64,000 nucleotides of DNA from Xenophilus arseniciresistens (lineage in GTDB: Bacteria > Pseudomonadota > Gammaproteobacteria > Burkholderiales > Burkholderiaceae_C), in assembly GCF_028023875.1 (NCBI RefSeq), contig NZ_JAQIPB010000002.1, positions 1 to 64,000 on the forward strand, in the 5' to 3' direction. Both the position numbers and the translations under genes were made by a program. Positions 1 to 7,495 of this stretch are shown one piece after another. The notes beneath the pieces are model-generated. The model did not search any database, was not told the origin of the DNA, and worked only from the letters and a program-made list of their open reading frames with translations. Each line of letters opens with the position of its first letter. The first letter of the stretch is position 1.

Positions 1-494
1 TTGGCGATGACCACCTCCGCGCGCTGGCCGGCCACCTCCACATAGCCGCGAAGATGGCTCGGGTCGCTGCTGGAGACCTGGTTGACGATGATGCGAGCCG
101 GCCCGAGCGCCAGCCAGGGGTTGCCTTGCACCCAGCCGCCCAGCTGGGTCTGGACGTTCGTGCGGCTGTTGTTGAGGATGGCACCTGCGGCCTGCACGTC
201 GAAGCGGTTGTAGCTGTTGATGCTCACACCCGCCACAGAGGGTGTGCCGACGTTGACCAGCGGCACGCCGTTGGGCGCCACCAGCACTTGTGGTCGCTGG
301 CCGGGTGGCGCGAAGGGGTTGGCGACGATTTGGCTCTGCGCGGGCAGGGCACCCAGCAGGCCCGCGAGGGTGACCGCAAGCGCCGAGCCCGTGCTACGCG
401 CGCGGCCCTTGCCAGCGCTGCTGGCCGTCTCCTGCACGGCCATGCGCTGGCCTCGCGCTGCGTTGAAGACCACCCGGTGAAGATGCTTGTTCAT
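1..494 (-). CDS. Filamentous haemagglutinin/CdiA-like two-partner secretion exoprotein, N-terminal part
   Basis: Only the first 164 codons are inside the window; the gene continues past the left edge. The start at 494 gives MNKHLHRVVFNAARGQ, which fits the extended signal peptide region of very large TpsA exoproteins. A hydrophobic stretch and an A-Q-S cleavage region follow near residue 55. The next part (GVPLVNVGTPSVAGVSINSYNRF, written here only as a region around residues 75-100, with the later NNSRTN and GWVQGNPWL) matches the TPS secretion domain recognised by the partner transporter. The transporter gene lies 60 bp upstream on the same strand, the usual B-then-A order. The product would be exported as an adhesin or contact-dependent toxin; which one depends on the C-terminus, which is not visible. 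Confidence 0.9.
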   Translation of the reverse strand, partial: MNKHLHRVVFNAARGQRMAVQETASSAGKGRARSTGSALAVTLAGLLGALPAQSQIVANPFAPPGQRPQVLVAPNGVPLVNVGTPSVAGVSINSYNRFDVQAAGAILNNSRTNVQTQLGGWVQGNPWLALGPARIIVNQVSSSDPSHLRGYVEVAGQRAEVVIA

Positions 495-554
495 TGTTTC
501 TTCCCATCCCTGTGCCTGGCCGCTCGGCGGCCCCCTGCGCAACCCTGCGCGATC

Positions 555-2354
555 TCAGAAGCTGTAGTTGAGGTTGAAGCCCGCCGTCACGCGTGCGGTG
601 GGAAAGCCCTCGGGTTTCCACACGGGCGCGCCGATGAACAGGTCATAGTTCAGGTTGCTGGTGCCCGGGCCCGCGCGCAGGGCGCCGCGTACGCCCAACA
701 CCGCGCCCGCCAGGTGGTTGCCCAGCAGATGGCGCACGGAGAAGCCACCCACATGGCCATAGTCCAGGCCCACGTACAGCTCGGCGCCGCTTGCGCCCAT
801 CGCCCAGCCCAGGTCGTTGCGCAGCAGCCAGCCGCGCTCGGCCAGCAGGCTCGTTTCGCCATCAAAGCCCCGCACGCTGTAGCGCCCGCCGATGGCAAAG
901 CGGTCCTGCGGCGTCAGCGGCGTGCGGTTCCACTGCGCGCGCCACTGGCCGGCATAACGCAGCTTCTGTTCGCCCACCTGAAATGGAACGGTCAGCTGCA
1001 CATCGGCAGCCCACAGCCGCATGCGCGATGTGCCCTCGCCATAGGCCTCTTCCGGCGCGGGCAGCGCGCCAAAGGCGCCCGTGCCGCGCCGGTGCGCCAG
1101 GTTGCCCTCCAGCGTGGCCTGGCCAATGAAGGCCTTGTGGTTCAGGCCCAGCTCCCAGCCACCCACCACGCGATGCTGCACGTCGATCTCGGTGCCGTCC
1201 ACGTCGCTGCGCGATTCGCGCCTGAAGCCGCGCAGGCTCAAAGTGGTCTTGTGTTGCTGGTTGCGCCAGATCAGGCGCGAGAGCTTGAACTCTGCGTTCT
1301 CGGTGCGTCCTCCATACACATAGTCCTGGCTCAGGCCTGCCACGGTTTGCCGGTAGCGGCTGCGAGAGGCGGTGAATCCTGCCAACCAGTCACCGTAGGG
1401 AACCGAGTAGTGCAGGGTCTGCCCTTCCGTGCCCTTGCGCGGGTTGCCCAAGAAGTGGTCGTCGATGCTGTGGTTGGCGCTGAGATAGAGCAGGTCGTTC
1501 AGGCCCAGCAGGTTGTCGGCCGAGACGGTCAGGCCTGTTTGGTAGCGCCCGGTCGCTTCGGTGCCGCTGTCGTCCAGGCTCAGGGCGCCGCGCAGTCGGC
1601 GGCCTTGCACGTACTTCACGACGAGTTCGCTGTCGCCTGGGCGGGCATTGGGCGATTGCGAGGGCTCGATCTGGATATCGGCCTCGGCTGTCGGTGCACG
1701 CTTGAGGTTCTCCAGGCCTTGCTCGATGTCGCGGATGTTCAGCAAGTCGCCCGGGCGCGCTGGAATGGCAGACAACAGCAGACGATCGCCTGCAGGAGCT
1801 TGGCCAGCAGCATCCGAGGCCAACCGGATGGCCGTGATGCGCCCTGGCACCAGCGTCAGCGTCAGTTCACCGCGCGTGAGGTCCTGCGGTCCGGCCAGCA
1901 CCCGCGTGGTGACGTAGCCCTGCGCAATCACCGCCTGCTGCAGGCGGGAGAGCACGATGTTGATGCCTTCGGTGCCCAGGCATCGGCCAAGCGGCGAATC
2001 GTCGCCAGAGCCGCCATCGGCCGCTGGCAGCGCCCACTGGAACTCGCCCGCCAGTTCGCCGCCGAGCGTGATGCGGTCGATGCGAAAACAAGGGGTTTCA
2101 GCGTCGGGCAGGCGTTGAGTGCTCGCCGGGCCCTGCCGCTGCAGCCGCGCGTCCACGCTGCGCTCTTGCTGCTCGCGCAAGGCGCGCTCGCGCTCTTGCT
2201 GGCGTATCTCTTCGATGAAAGGGTTGGGTGCGGTCGGGTTGGATTGCGCCATCGCCCCGTTGGCAACCGCCAGCGACGCGAGCGCTGCGGCCAGAGGCTT
2301 GTTCAGCGAGCGCGTGTGCGCTGCGCGGCCGCGTCTTGCGGTCTTTGGTTTCAC
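555..2354 (-). CDS. TpsB-type outer-membrane transporter (ShlB/FhaC/HecB family)
   Basis: Two-partner secretion pore that recognises the TPS domain of the downstream exoprotein and moves it across the outer membrane. I start it at the GTG at 2354, which has an AGGGAG ribosome-binding site five bases upstream and is followed by a basic-hydrophobic signal peptide ending in AMA-Q. The open frame extends to 2462, but that upstream part lacks signal character. After a Gln/Glu/Arg-rich helix (about residues 45-70) come POTRA-type repeats (PCFRIDRITLGG and onward), then a 16-stranded barrel in the C-terminal half with the conserved RGF motif (YSVRGFDG). It ends in NLNYSF, a typical outer-membrane terminal aromatic. 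The length of 599 residues is normal. An inverted repeat overlaps its ribosome-binding site. Confidence 0.9.
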   Translation of the reverse strand: MKPKTARRGRAAHTRSLNKPLAAALASLAVANGAMAQSNPTAPNPFIEEIRQQERERALREQQERSVDARLQRQGPASTQRLPDAETPCFRIDRITLGGELAGEFQWALPAADGGSGDDSPLGRCLGTEGINIVLSRLQQAVIAQGYVTTRVLAGPQDLTRGELTLTLVPGRITAIRLASDAAGQAPAGDRLLLSAIPARPGDLLNIRDIEQGLENLKRAPTAEADIQIEPSQSPNARPGDSELVVKYVQGRRLRGALSLDDSGTEATGRYQTGLTVSADNLLGLNDLLYLSANHSIDDHFLGNPRKGTEGQTLHYSVPYGDWLAGFTASRSRYRQTVAGLSQDYVYGGRTENAEFKLSRLIWRNQQHKTTLSLRGFRRESRSDVDGTEIDVQHRVVGGWELGLNHKAFIGQATLEGNLAHRRGTGAFGALPAPEEAYGEGTSRMRLWAADVQLTVPFQVGEQKLRYAGQWRAQWNRTPLTPQDRFAIGGRYSVRGFDGETSLLAERGWLLRNDLGWAMGASGAELYVGLDYGHVGGFSVRHLLGNHLAGAVLGVRGALRAGPGTSNLNYDLFIGAPVWKPEGFPTARVTAGFNLNYSF

Positions 2355-2361
2355 TGGAACT

Positions 2362-2379
2362 CCCTGATTTGTATCAGGG
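2362..2379 (-). promoter_or_regulatory. Hairpin overlapping the ribosome-binding site of the tpsB gene
   Basis: On the coding (minus) strand CCCTGAT, a four-base loop acaa and ATCAGGG form a perfect 7-bp stem. The 3' arm runs straight into the Shine-Dalgarno sequence (AGGGAG), and the GTG start follows at 2354. Folding would hide part of the ribosome-binding site, so this is a candidate translational control element. A TTGACA -35-like hexamer lies further upstream (2424-2429), without a convincing -10. Confidence 0.5.
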
Positions 2380-2540
2380 TGTGATTTTGGGGTGCCCTGT
2401 TCCAAACCGGTCTGGGGCAGTCCTGTCAAATTGAGAACTAATGGACGCAGCAGCCCTATCAAGCTTCACAGGGTGCGAGCATTTCGTTTTACATGTGGGC
2501 CTTGCATTCATGCGCCACAGGCCGCCCACCTGCCGGCGAT

Positions 2541-3251
2541 TCAGCTCCCCAGCGCCGCCAGCGCCTGCGCATCCACGATCTCCACCCGCCGGTAGCCCAG
2601 CCGGATCACGCCCTCGGCTGCCAGCGCATTGAGCTGAGCCGACAGGGTCTGGCGGGTCACGCCCAGCATCATGGCCAGGGCCTCCTGCGGCAGGACCACG
2701 CGGGCACGGGGGTGGGCGGCCTGCGTGGCGTCGCCGCGCGCCAGCGTCAGCAGGCGGCGGGCCACGCGCGCGCGCAGGTCGCGCAGCGTGTTGTCTTCGG
2801 CCAGGCCATAGAGCACACGCACGCGCGCCGCCAGCAGCCGGGCCATCGCGTTGGCAAAGGCGGCATCGCGCATCAGGCGCGCAAAGGCGTCGGCAGGAAC
2901 CACCAGCACGTCGATGGCCGACAGGGCCGTGGCGTCATGCGTGCGCGGGGCACCGTCGATCAGCGTGATCTCGCCGAACCAGTTGCCCGGCTCGAGCACG
3001 GCCAGGATCGCTTCGCGGCCATCGCCGCGCAGGGTGGACGACTTGATCGTGCCCGAGGCCAGGCCGTAGAAGCCGCTGCCGGCCGCGCCCGCCGGATCGC
3101 CCTGACGGAACAGCATTTCGCCCCGGCGCAGATGCAGCAGCTCGGCGGCACCGGTCAGCGCCTCGCGCTGGCCGCGCGAGAGCGAGGCGAACCACGGGTT
3201 GGCGGCAAATGCGCTGCGCTGGGCGGGGGTGAGTCGGAAAGCCTGGGCCAT
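2541..3251 (-). CDS. Crp/Fnr-family transcriptional regulator
   Basis: DNA-binding regulator of 236 residues. Residues about 25-140 form a cyclic-nucleotide-binding-like beta barrel (RRGEMLFRQGD, GSGFYGLASG, GNWFGEITLIDG). Residues about 150-230 form the winged helix-turn-helix (LPQEALAMMLGVTRQTLSAQL, mentioned as the region, with recognition helix TRQTLSAQL). There is no Cys cluster for an Fnr-type iron-sulfur cluster. I chose the Met at 3251 because the Crp-like domain begins just after it; the frame stays open to 3371 but that part is low-complexity Arg/Pro. It is divergent from the HD-domain and aldolase genes and may control them and itself. The effector is unknown. Confidence 0.85.
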   Translation of the reverse strand: MAQAFRLTPAQRSAFAANPWFASLSRGQREALTGAAELLHLRRGEMLFRQGDPAGAAGSGFYGLASGTIKSSTLRGDGREAILAVLEPGNWFGEITLIDGAPRTHDATALSAIDVLVVPADAFARLMRDAAFANAMARLLAARVRVLYGLAEDNTLRDLRARVARRLLTLARGDATQAAHPRARVVLPQEALAMMLGVTRQTLSAQLNALAAEGVIRLGYRRVEIVDAQALAALGS

Positions 3252-3312
3252 GGACGAGGAAGACGGGCGGCGCCGTGCAGGCGCCGGACGCGGGTAAACG
3301 CGGGCACCGGAT

Positions 3313-3328
3313 TGTCGGATTCCGGACA
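3313..3328. promoter_or_regulatory. Imperfect dyad between the Crp-like regulator and the HD-protein gene
   Basis: TGTCGGATTCCGGACA is an imperfect inverted repeat: the right half reads TGTCCGGA on the other strand, one base longer than TGTCGGA. It sits in the 160-bp divergent intergenic region, where an operator would be expected. A similar element with the same TTCCGGACA half lies at 18419-18437. Confidence 0.3.
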
Positions 3329-3411
3329 GTTGAAGACCAGATGCCGGCCTAAAGTGGCCGCAGGCTGCCACAGCCGACCCACGACACCAGAGAACACCGG
3401 AGACACCTCAG

Positions 3412-4011
3412 ATGAACGCGAAGCGAGCCCAGTTCGTGCGCATGGAAGACAGCACGCAGGAAGACTGGCAGGCCATTGGCGGGGAGTTCATGCACTTCGC
3501 CCAGGGGCTGCCCGAGCGCGTGATGGCGCACCTGAAGATCCTCGAAGGCGACTACGGCGGCTTTCCGGTGGACCGCTACACCCATTCGCTGCAGACGGCC
3601 ACGCGTGCGCTGCGCGACGGGCGCGACGAGGAGTACGTGGTGTGTGCGCTGCTGCACGACATCGGCGACACGCTGGGCAGCTTCAACCATCCGGACATCG
3701 CCGCAGCGATCCTGCAGCCCTTCGTGAGCGATGCCAACCTCTGGATGGTCAAGCACCACGGCATCTTCCAGGGCCACTACTTCTTCCATCACATCGGGCT
3801 GGACCGCGACCTGCGCGACCAGTTCCAGGCCCATCCGCACTACGAACGCACGGCCGAGTTCTGCGCGCTGTACGACAACCCGGCCTTCGACCCAAAGGCC
3901 GAGACCCTGCCCATCAGCGAGTTCGCGCCGCTGCTGCGCCGCGTGATGGCCCAGCCGCGCCAGAGCATCTACAAGGATGCGCTCAAGCAACCCGAGACGG
4001 CCGCCGCCTGA
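3412..4011 (+). CDS. HD-domain metalloprotein, phosphohydrolase or diiron-oxygenase type
   Basis: Cytoplasmic protein of 199 residues with an HD metal-binding fold. Candidate ligands visible are H58 (RYTHSLQ), H82-D83 (LLHDIGD), H93 (FNHPD), H115/H116 (VKHHGIF) and a C-terminal Asp near 155-160. A 24-residue spacing from the first His to the HD pair, followed by two more His, resembles the diiron HD oxygenases (PhnZ, myo-inositol oxygenase) as much as a hydrolase; this is inference from motif spacing only. It is followed after 32 bp by a class II aldolase gene and probably shares a transcript with it, so a two-step catabolic function is possible. The substrate is unknown. Confidence 0.75.
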   Translation: MNAKRAQFVRMEDSTQEDWQAIGGEFMHFAQGLPERVMAHLKILEGDYGGFPVDRYTHSLQTATRALRDGRDEEYVVCALLHDIGDTLGSFNHPDIAAAILQPFVSDANLWMVKHHGIFQGHYFFHHIGLDRDLRDQFQAHPHYERTAEFCALYDNPAFDPKAETLPISEFAPLLRRVMAQPRQSIYKDALKQPETAAA

Positions 4012-4043
4012 ACCGCCCGCGCCAGACCAAGGAGACCTCCATC

Positions 4044-4817
4044 ATGAATGCGATCACTGCCGCCGAAACCCGTGAAATCCGCCAGCGCGTGTCCGACGAG
4101 GAATGGCAGCTGCGCGTGGACCTGGCCGCCTGCTACCGCCTGGTGGCGCTGTACGGCTGGAGCGACCTGGTCTTCACCCACATCAGCGCGCGCATCCCGG
4201 GCCCGGACCACCACTTCCTCATCAACCCCTACGGGATGATGTTCGACGAGATCACGGCCTCCAGCCTGGTCAAGGTGGACATGGCGTGCAACAAGCTGAT
4301 CGACTCGCCCTACCCCGTCAACCCGGCCGGTTTCGTGATCCACAGCTGCATCCACGCCGCGCGCGAGGACGTGCAGTGCGTGCTGCACACGCACAGCCGT
4401 GCGGGCGTGGCCGTGAGCGCGCAGAAATGCGGCGTGCTGCCCATCAGCCAGCAGAGCACCTTCGTGCTGGCCTCGCTGGGCTATCACGACTACGAGGGCG
4501 TGGCCGTGCGCGACGACGAGCAGCCGCGCCTGCAGCAGGACCTGGGCACGCGGAACTTCCTGATGCTGCGCAACCATGGCCTGCTCACCGTGGGCCAGAC
4601 GGTGGCCGATGCCTTCCTGAACATGTACACCTTCGAGAATGCCTGCCGCATCCAGATCGACGCGCAGGCCGGTGGCGAACTGGTGCAGGTGAACCCCGCC
4701 ATCCTCGAGGGCCTGGGCCAGGTGCTCAAGAAGGTGACGACGGGGCTGGGCGCCAACATCGCCTGGCCCGCCCTGCTGCGCAAGCTCGACCGCGAGAGCC
4801 CGGGGTACGCGCAGTAG
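4044..4817 (+). CDS. Class II aldolase/adducin-family protein
   Basis: Zinc-dependent aldolase-fold enzyme of 257 residues, typical for the family, whose members cleave or decarboxylate small phosphorylated or hydroxy-acid substrates. The metal-binding histidines are visible in VLHTHSRAG (about residues 113-116) and LRNHGLL (about 175). The N-terminal helix carries YGWSDLVFTHISAR, the usual substrate-loop region (FTHIS). Start ATG 4044 is preceded by an AAGGAGA ribosome-binding site. The frame extends far upstream in a different reading of the HD gene, which I disregard. The substrate cannot be predicted from sequence; co-transcription with the HD protein is the best clue. Confidence 0.88.
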   Translation: MNAITAAETREIRQRVSDEEWQLRVDLAACYRLVALYGWSDLVFTHISARIPGPDHHFLINPYGMMFDEITASSLVKVDMACNKLIDSPYPVNPAGFVIHSCIHAAREDVQCVLHTHSRAGVAVSAQKCGVLPISQQSTFVLASLGYHDYEGVAVRDDEQPRLQQDLGTRNFLMLRNHGLLTVGQTVADAFLNMYTFENACRIQIDAQAGGELVQVNPAILEGLGQVLKKVTTGLGANIAWPALLRKLDRESPGYAQ

Positions 4818-4846
4818 GCCCGGCCGATCGACATCGCGCCTTCCAG

Positions 4847-5896
4847 TCAACCCAACGTAGCCCCGCCCGCCCCAGCCCACGCATCAGCCAGCGCCACTTG
4901 GCTCGCCGGCTCGCGCACGCCCAGGCGCACATGGCCTGGCAGGCCGAAGGACGTCGCGTCGCGCAGCTTGACGCCACGGGCGCGCAGTGCCTGCAGAAGC
5001 TGGGGCGCTTCGCCCTGCCCCAGCACCGCGGACCAGTCGGCGCAGAAGTAGTTGCTGTCGCTGTCGATGACGGCCCAGCCCAGTTCACGGCACAGCGATT
5101 GCTGCGCGGCCTTCCAGCTTCGCAGGGTGGGCAGGCAGCCGGCCAGCCATTGCTGGGCGGCCTCGTCGGCCCAGCTCTGCAGCATGGCCACGGCATGGGC
5201 ACCCAGCGGCCACGAGGGCGCGAGGCGCTGCAGACGGCTTTGCAGTTGCGCCGCGGCCTCGTCCTCTGGCGCGATGGCGTAGGCGCCGCGCACGCCCGTC
5301 AGGCCCAGCGCCTTGTTGGGCGACCAGAGCTGCCAGACGCGTGCCAGTTGGGCCGCGCTCAGGCCGCTGGCACCCCCGAGCCTCAAGGGCTCGTAGGCGC
5401 GGTCGAGCACCAGGGGCACTGCTGGCTCCCGCAAGGACGCGATGCAGGACGCCAGCGCCGCCTGCGCCTGCCCCAGCGGCGCGGAAGGGTCGCAGGCCCA
5501 GATCAGCACCGTGGGCCGCTGCGGCGCCGCAGTCTGCAGCGGCAGCCCCCAGCTGCGCGCCGCGCGCGCATAGTCGCCATAGGCATGCACGGGCACCTGC
5601 ACGGCACCTGCCGCGCCCAGGGGTGAACTGGCCACGGCCGCCGTGATGCGCGCGATGAATTCGCTGGCACTGGCGGCCAGCACGATGCGCTCGCGCCCCA
5701 CGCCATGGAAGGCGGCCAGTTGCTCGCGCAGCGCGGTGTAGGCCGGATCGGGGTAGCGCGTGGGGTCGGCTGCCTGAAGGGCTGCCACCGTGGGCGGGCA
5801 CGGCCCGCAGGCGTTGGCGTTGGTAGAAAAGTCATGCAGCGGCGCACCCAGCGCGTCGGGGCCGCCATGAAGCGGTGTGCTGTCGTCGTCGATCAA
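4847..5896 (-). CDS. cobD: Threonine-phosphate decarboxylase-like aminotransferase (cobalamin arm synthesis)
   Basis: PLP-dependent fold-type I enzyme, 349 residues, making (R)-1-amino-2-propanol phosphate from threonine phosphate for the cobalamin side chain. The N-terminus shows HGG and FSTNANACGPCP, the usual entry of CobD/CobC (family motif FS.N.NPLG), then PTRYPDP. The PLP lysine lies in LWSPNKALGLTGVRGAYA (near residue 205) and a C-terminal Arg in GHVRLGV. The likely start is a TTG at 5896 overlapping the TGA stop of cbiB; no ATG exists in frame near the conserved N-terminus. It is the last gene of the B12 operon and is convergent with the aldolase gene. Confidence 0.85.
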   Translation of the reverse strand: MIDDDSTPLHGGPDALGAPLHDFSTNANACGPCPPTVAALQAADPTRYPDPAYTALREQLAAFHGVGRERIVLAASASEFIARITAAVASSPLGAAGAVQVPVHAYGDYARAARSWGLPLQTAAPQRPTVLIWACDPSAPLGQAQAALASCIASLREPAVPLVLDRAYEPLRLGGASGLSAAQLARVWQLWSPNKALGLTGVRGAYAIAPEDEAAAQLQSRLQRLAPSWPLGAHAVAMLQSWADEAAQQWLAGCLPTLRSWKAAQQSLCRELGWAVIDSDSNYFCADWSAVLGQGEAPQLLQALRARGVKLRDATSFGLPGHVRLGVREPASQVALADAWAGAGGATLG

Positions 5897-6849
5897 GGCA
5901 GCACTCCGGGGCGGACGAAGACGGCTGCAGCGCAGAGCAGGCCCGCGGCCCATGCAGCCCGGCCCGCCAGCGCGATGGCGTGCGGCACGTGGCTTGGCGC
6001 AGCGGCCCCGCCGTCGGCATGCAGCGCATAGACGCCGGGCTTGGCCAGCCGCACGTCCAGCAGCAGGGCCATCGCGGCCATGGGCCAGCCGCTGTTGGGT
6101 GATGGCGTGCGGGCCGCCTCGCGCCGCAGGCCCCGCGGCCAGCGCCGCGCAGCCAAGGCCAGCAACAGTGCCGTGATGCGCGCCGGCAGCCACGACAGCG
6201 CATCGTCCGCATGCGCAGCCCATTTGCCGGCCCACTCCCACACGCGGCCGTCCCGCGCGCCGCGGTAGCCCCACATGGCGTCGGCCGTGTTGGCAAAGCG
6301 GTAGAGCGCCGCCCCGGGCAGGCCGGCCACGGCAAACCAGAACAGCGGCGCGACCACCGAATCGTTGAGGTTCTCGGCCAGCGACTCGAGGGCGCTTTCG
6401 CGCACCTCAGTGGCGCTCAGCGGCGTCACGTTGCGGCTGACCAGTCGGGCCAGCTGCGCGCGGCCAGCCGCGGTCGATTGCGCCAGCGCAGCCTCCACGC
6501 CCTGCACTTCCTCCCGCAACAGGCGCCAGGCCAGCAGCGGCTTGAGCAGCAAGCCCAGCACGAGCACGGCCGACCAGGCCGGCAGCCAGCGCCACAAGGC
6601 CGTTTGAAGCGCCAGCGCCAGCAGCGCGACCATGGCTGCGCCCAGACACCAGGCCATTGCGCCAGCTACGAAGGGGAGCATGCGCGCGTGGCTGCGCGGC
6701 CCCGCTTCCTGCGGTGCCACATGCGGCGCGCATGCCTGCAGCCAGGCCCCCATCCACACCACGGGATGCCAGCGCGCAGGCGGCTCGCCGAGCCAGCGGT
6801 CAACGGCCAGGGCGATCAGCGGGACCAGGGCCAGCAGCAGCGCGGGCAT
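5893..6849 (-). CDS. cbiB: Adenosylcobinamide-phosphate synthase
   Basis: Integral membrane protein of 318 residues that joins the aminopropanol arm to adenosylcobyric acid. It starts MPALLLALVPLIALAVDRWLG, and the family signature DRWLGEPPARWHPVVWMG is seen at about residues 17-34. Later motifs are SALESLAENLNDSVVAPLFW (the conserved ES.AEN..D..V.P.F.. segment around residues 150-170), NTADAMWGYR and DDALSWLPARI. Several hydrophobic segments are consistent with a multi-pass protein. It overlaps the downstream cobD start by a TTGA junction and lies 43 bp after cobO. The name cobD is used for the same function in some organisms. Confidence 0.93.
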   Translation of the reverse strand: MPALLLALVPLIALAVDRWLGEPPARWHPVVWMGAWLQACAPHVAPQEAGPRSHARMLPFVAGAMAWCLGAAMVALLALALQTALWRWLPAWSAVLVLGLLLKPLLAWRLLREEVQGVEAALAQSTAAGRAQLARLVSRNVTPLSATEVRESALESLAENLNDSVVAPLFWFAVAGLPGAALYRFANTADAMWGYRGARDGRVWEWAGKWAAHADDALSWLPARITALLLALAARRWPRGLRREAARTPSPNSGWPMAAMALLLDVRLAKPGVYALHADGGAAAPSHVPHAIALAGRAAWAAGLLCAAAVFVRPGVLP

Positions 6850-6892
6850 CAGCGTTTCGCGCGCCGCATGGGGCGCGCCCTGCCCTGCCGCA

Positions 6893-7462
6893 TCAGTCCT
6901 CGATGCCGCGCTGCGCGGGAATGCCGGCCTGGAAGGCGTGCTTGACCATCGCCATCTCGGTCACGGTGTCGGCGATGTCGATGATCTCCTGCGGACAACG
7001 GCGGCCCGTGAGCATCACATGCACGTCGCGCGGGCGCTCGCGCAAGGTGGCCAGCACTTCGTCGAGCGGCAGCCAGCCATAGACCAGCGGGTAGGTGACT
7101 TCGTCAAGCACGACCAGGAAGAACTCGCCCGAGAGGATGGCCGCCCTGGCCTTCTGCCAGCCGTCACGCGCCAGTTGCGCGGAGCGCTCCAGGTCCTGGC
7201 TCTTCCACGAAAAGCCGTCGCCCAGCCCTTCGATGGGAATGCCGATCTGCTCGAACATGCGGTGCTCGCCAAAGCGCGCCGAGGGCACCTTCATGAACTG
7301 GTAGATCTTCACGGCCTTGCCGCGCCCGTGCGCGCGCAGGGCCAGGCCAAAGGCCGAGGTGCTCTTGCCCTTGCCGTCGCCGGTGTTGACCAGCAGCAGG
7401 CCGCGGCGCTCGCCCTCGGGCTTCTCGTAGGGCTTGTCGGTCGGTGGTGTTTCGATCTTCAT
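6893..7462 (-). CDS. cobO: Cob(I)yrinic acid a,c-diamide adenosyltransferase
   Basis: CobA/CobO/BtuR-type corrinoid adenosyltransferase, 189 residues, which attaches the 5'-deoxyadenosyl group to the reduced cobalt of corrinoids. The P-loop ([19 protein letters not shown], about residues 27-45) is the family hallmark, followed by IYQFMKV and [15 protein letters not shown]. The C-terminus has [22 protein letters not shown]. The start ATG 7462 gives a hydrophilic tail ([21 protein letters not shown]) typical of the CobO branch. It lies between btuD and cbiB in the same operon, so imported corrinoid can be adenosylated directly. Confidence 0.95.
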   Translation of the reverse strand: MKIETPPTDKPYEKPEGERRGLLLVNTGDGKGKSTSAFGLALRAHGRGKAVKIYQFMKVPSARFGEHRMFEQIGIPIEGLGDGFSWKSQDLERSAQLARDGWQKARAAILSGEFFLVVLDEVTYPLVYGWLPLDEVLATLRERPRDVHVMLTGRRCPQEIIDIADTVTEMAMVKHAFQAGIPAQRGIED

Positions 7463-7495
7463 CTTTGGGACGATACAGGTTGAGCGTTGAACGGG

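Noticed and set aside
54-2384. 776-codon plus-strand open frame opposite the tpsB gene, and many similar frames of 300-1200 codons opposite or out of frame with other genes
   Set aside because: In high-GC DNA the shadow frames of real genes stay open. Their products are Ala/Arg/His/Gln-rich without domain signatures, while the opposite frames encode clear families.
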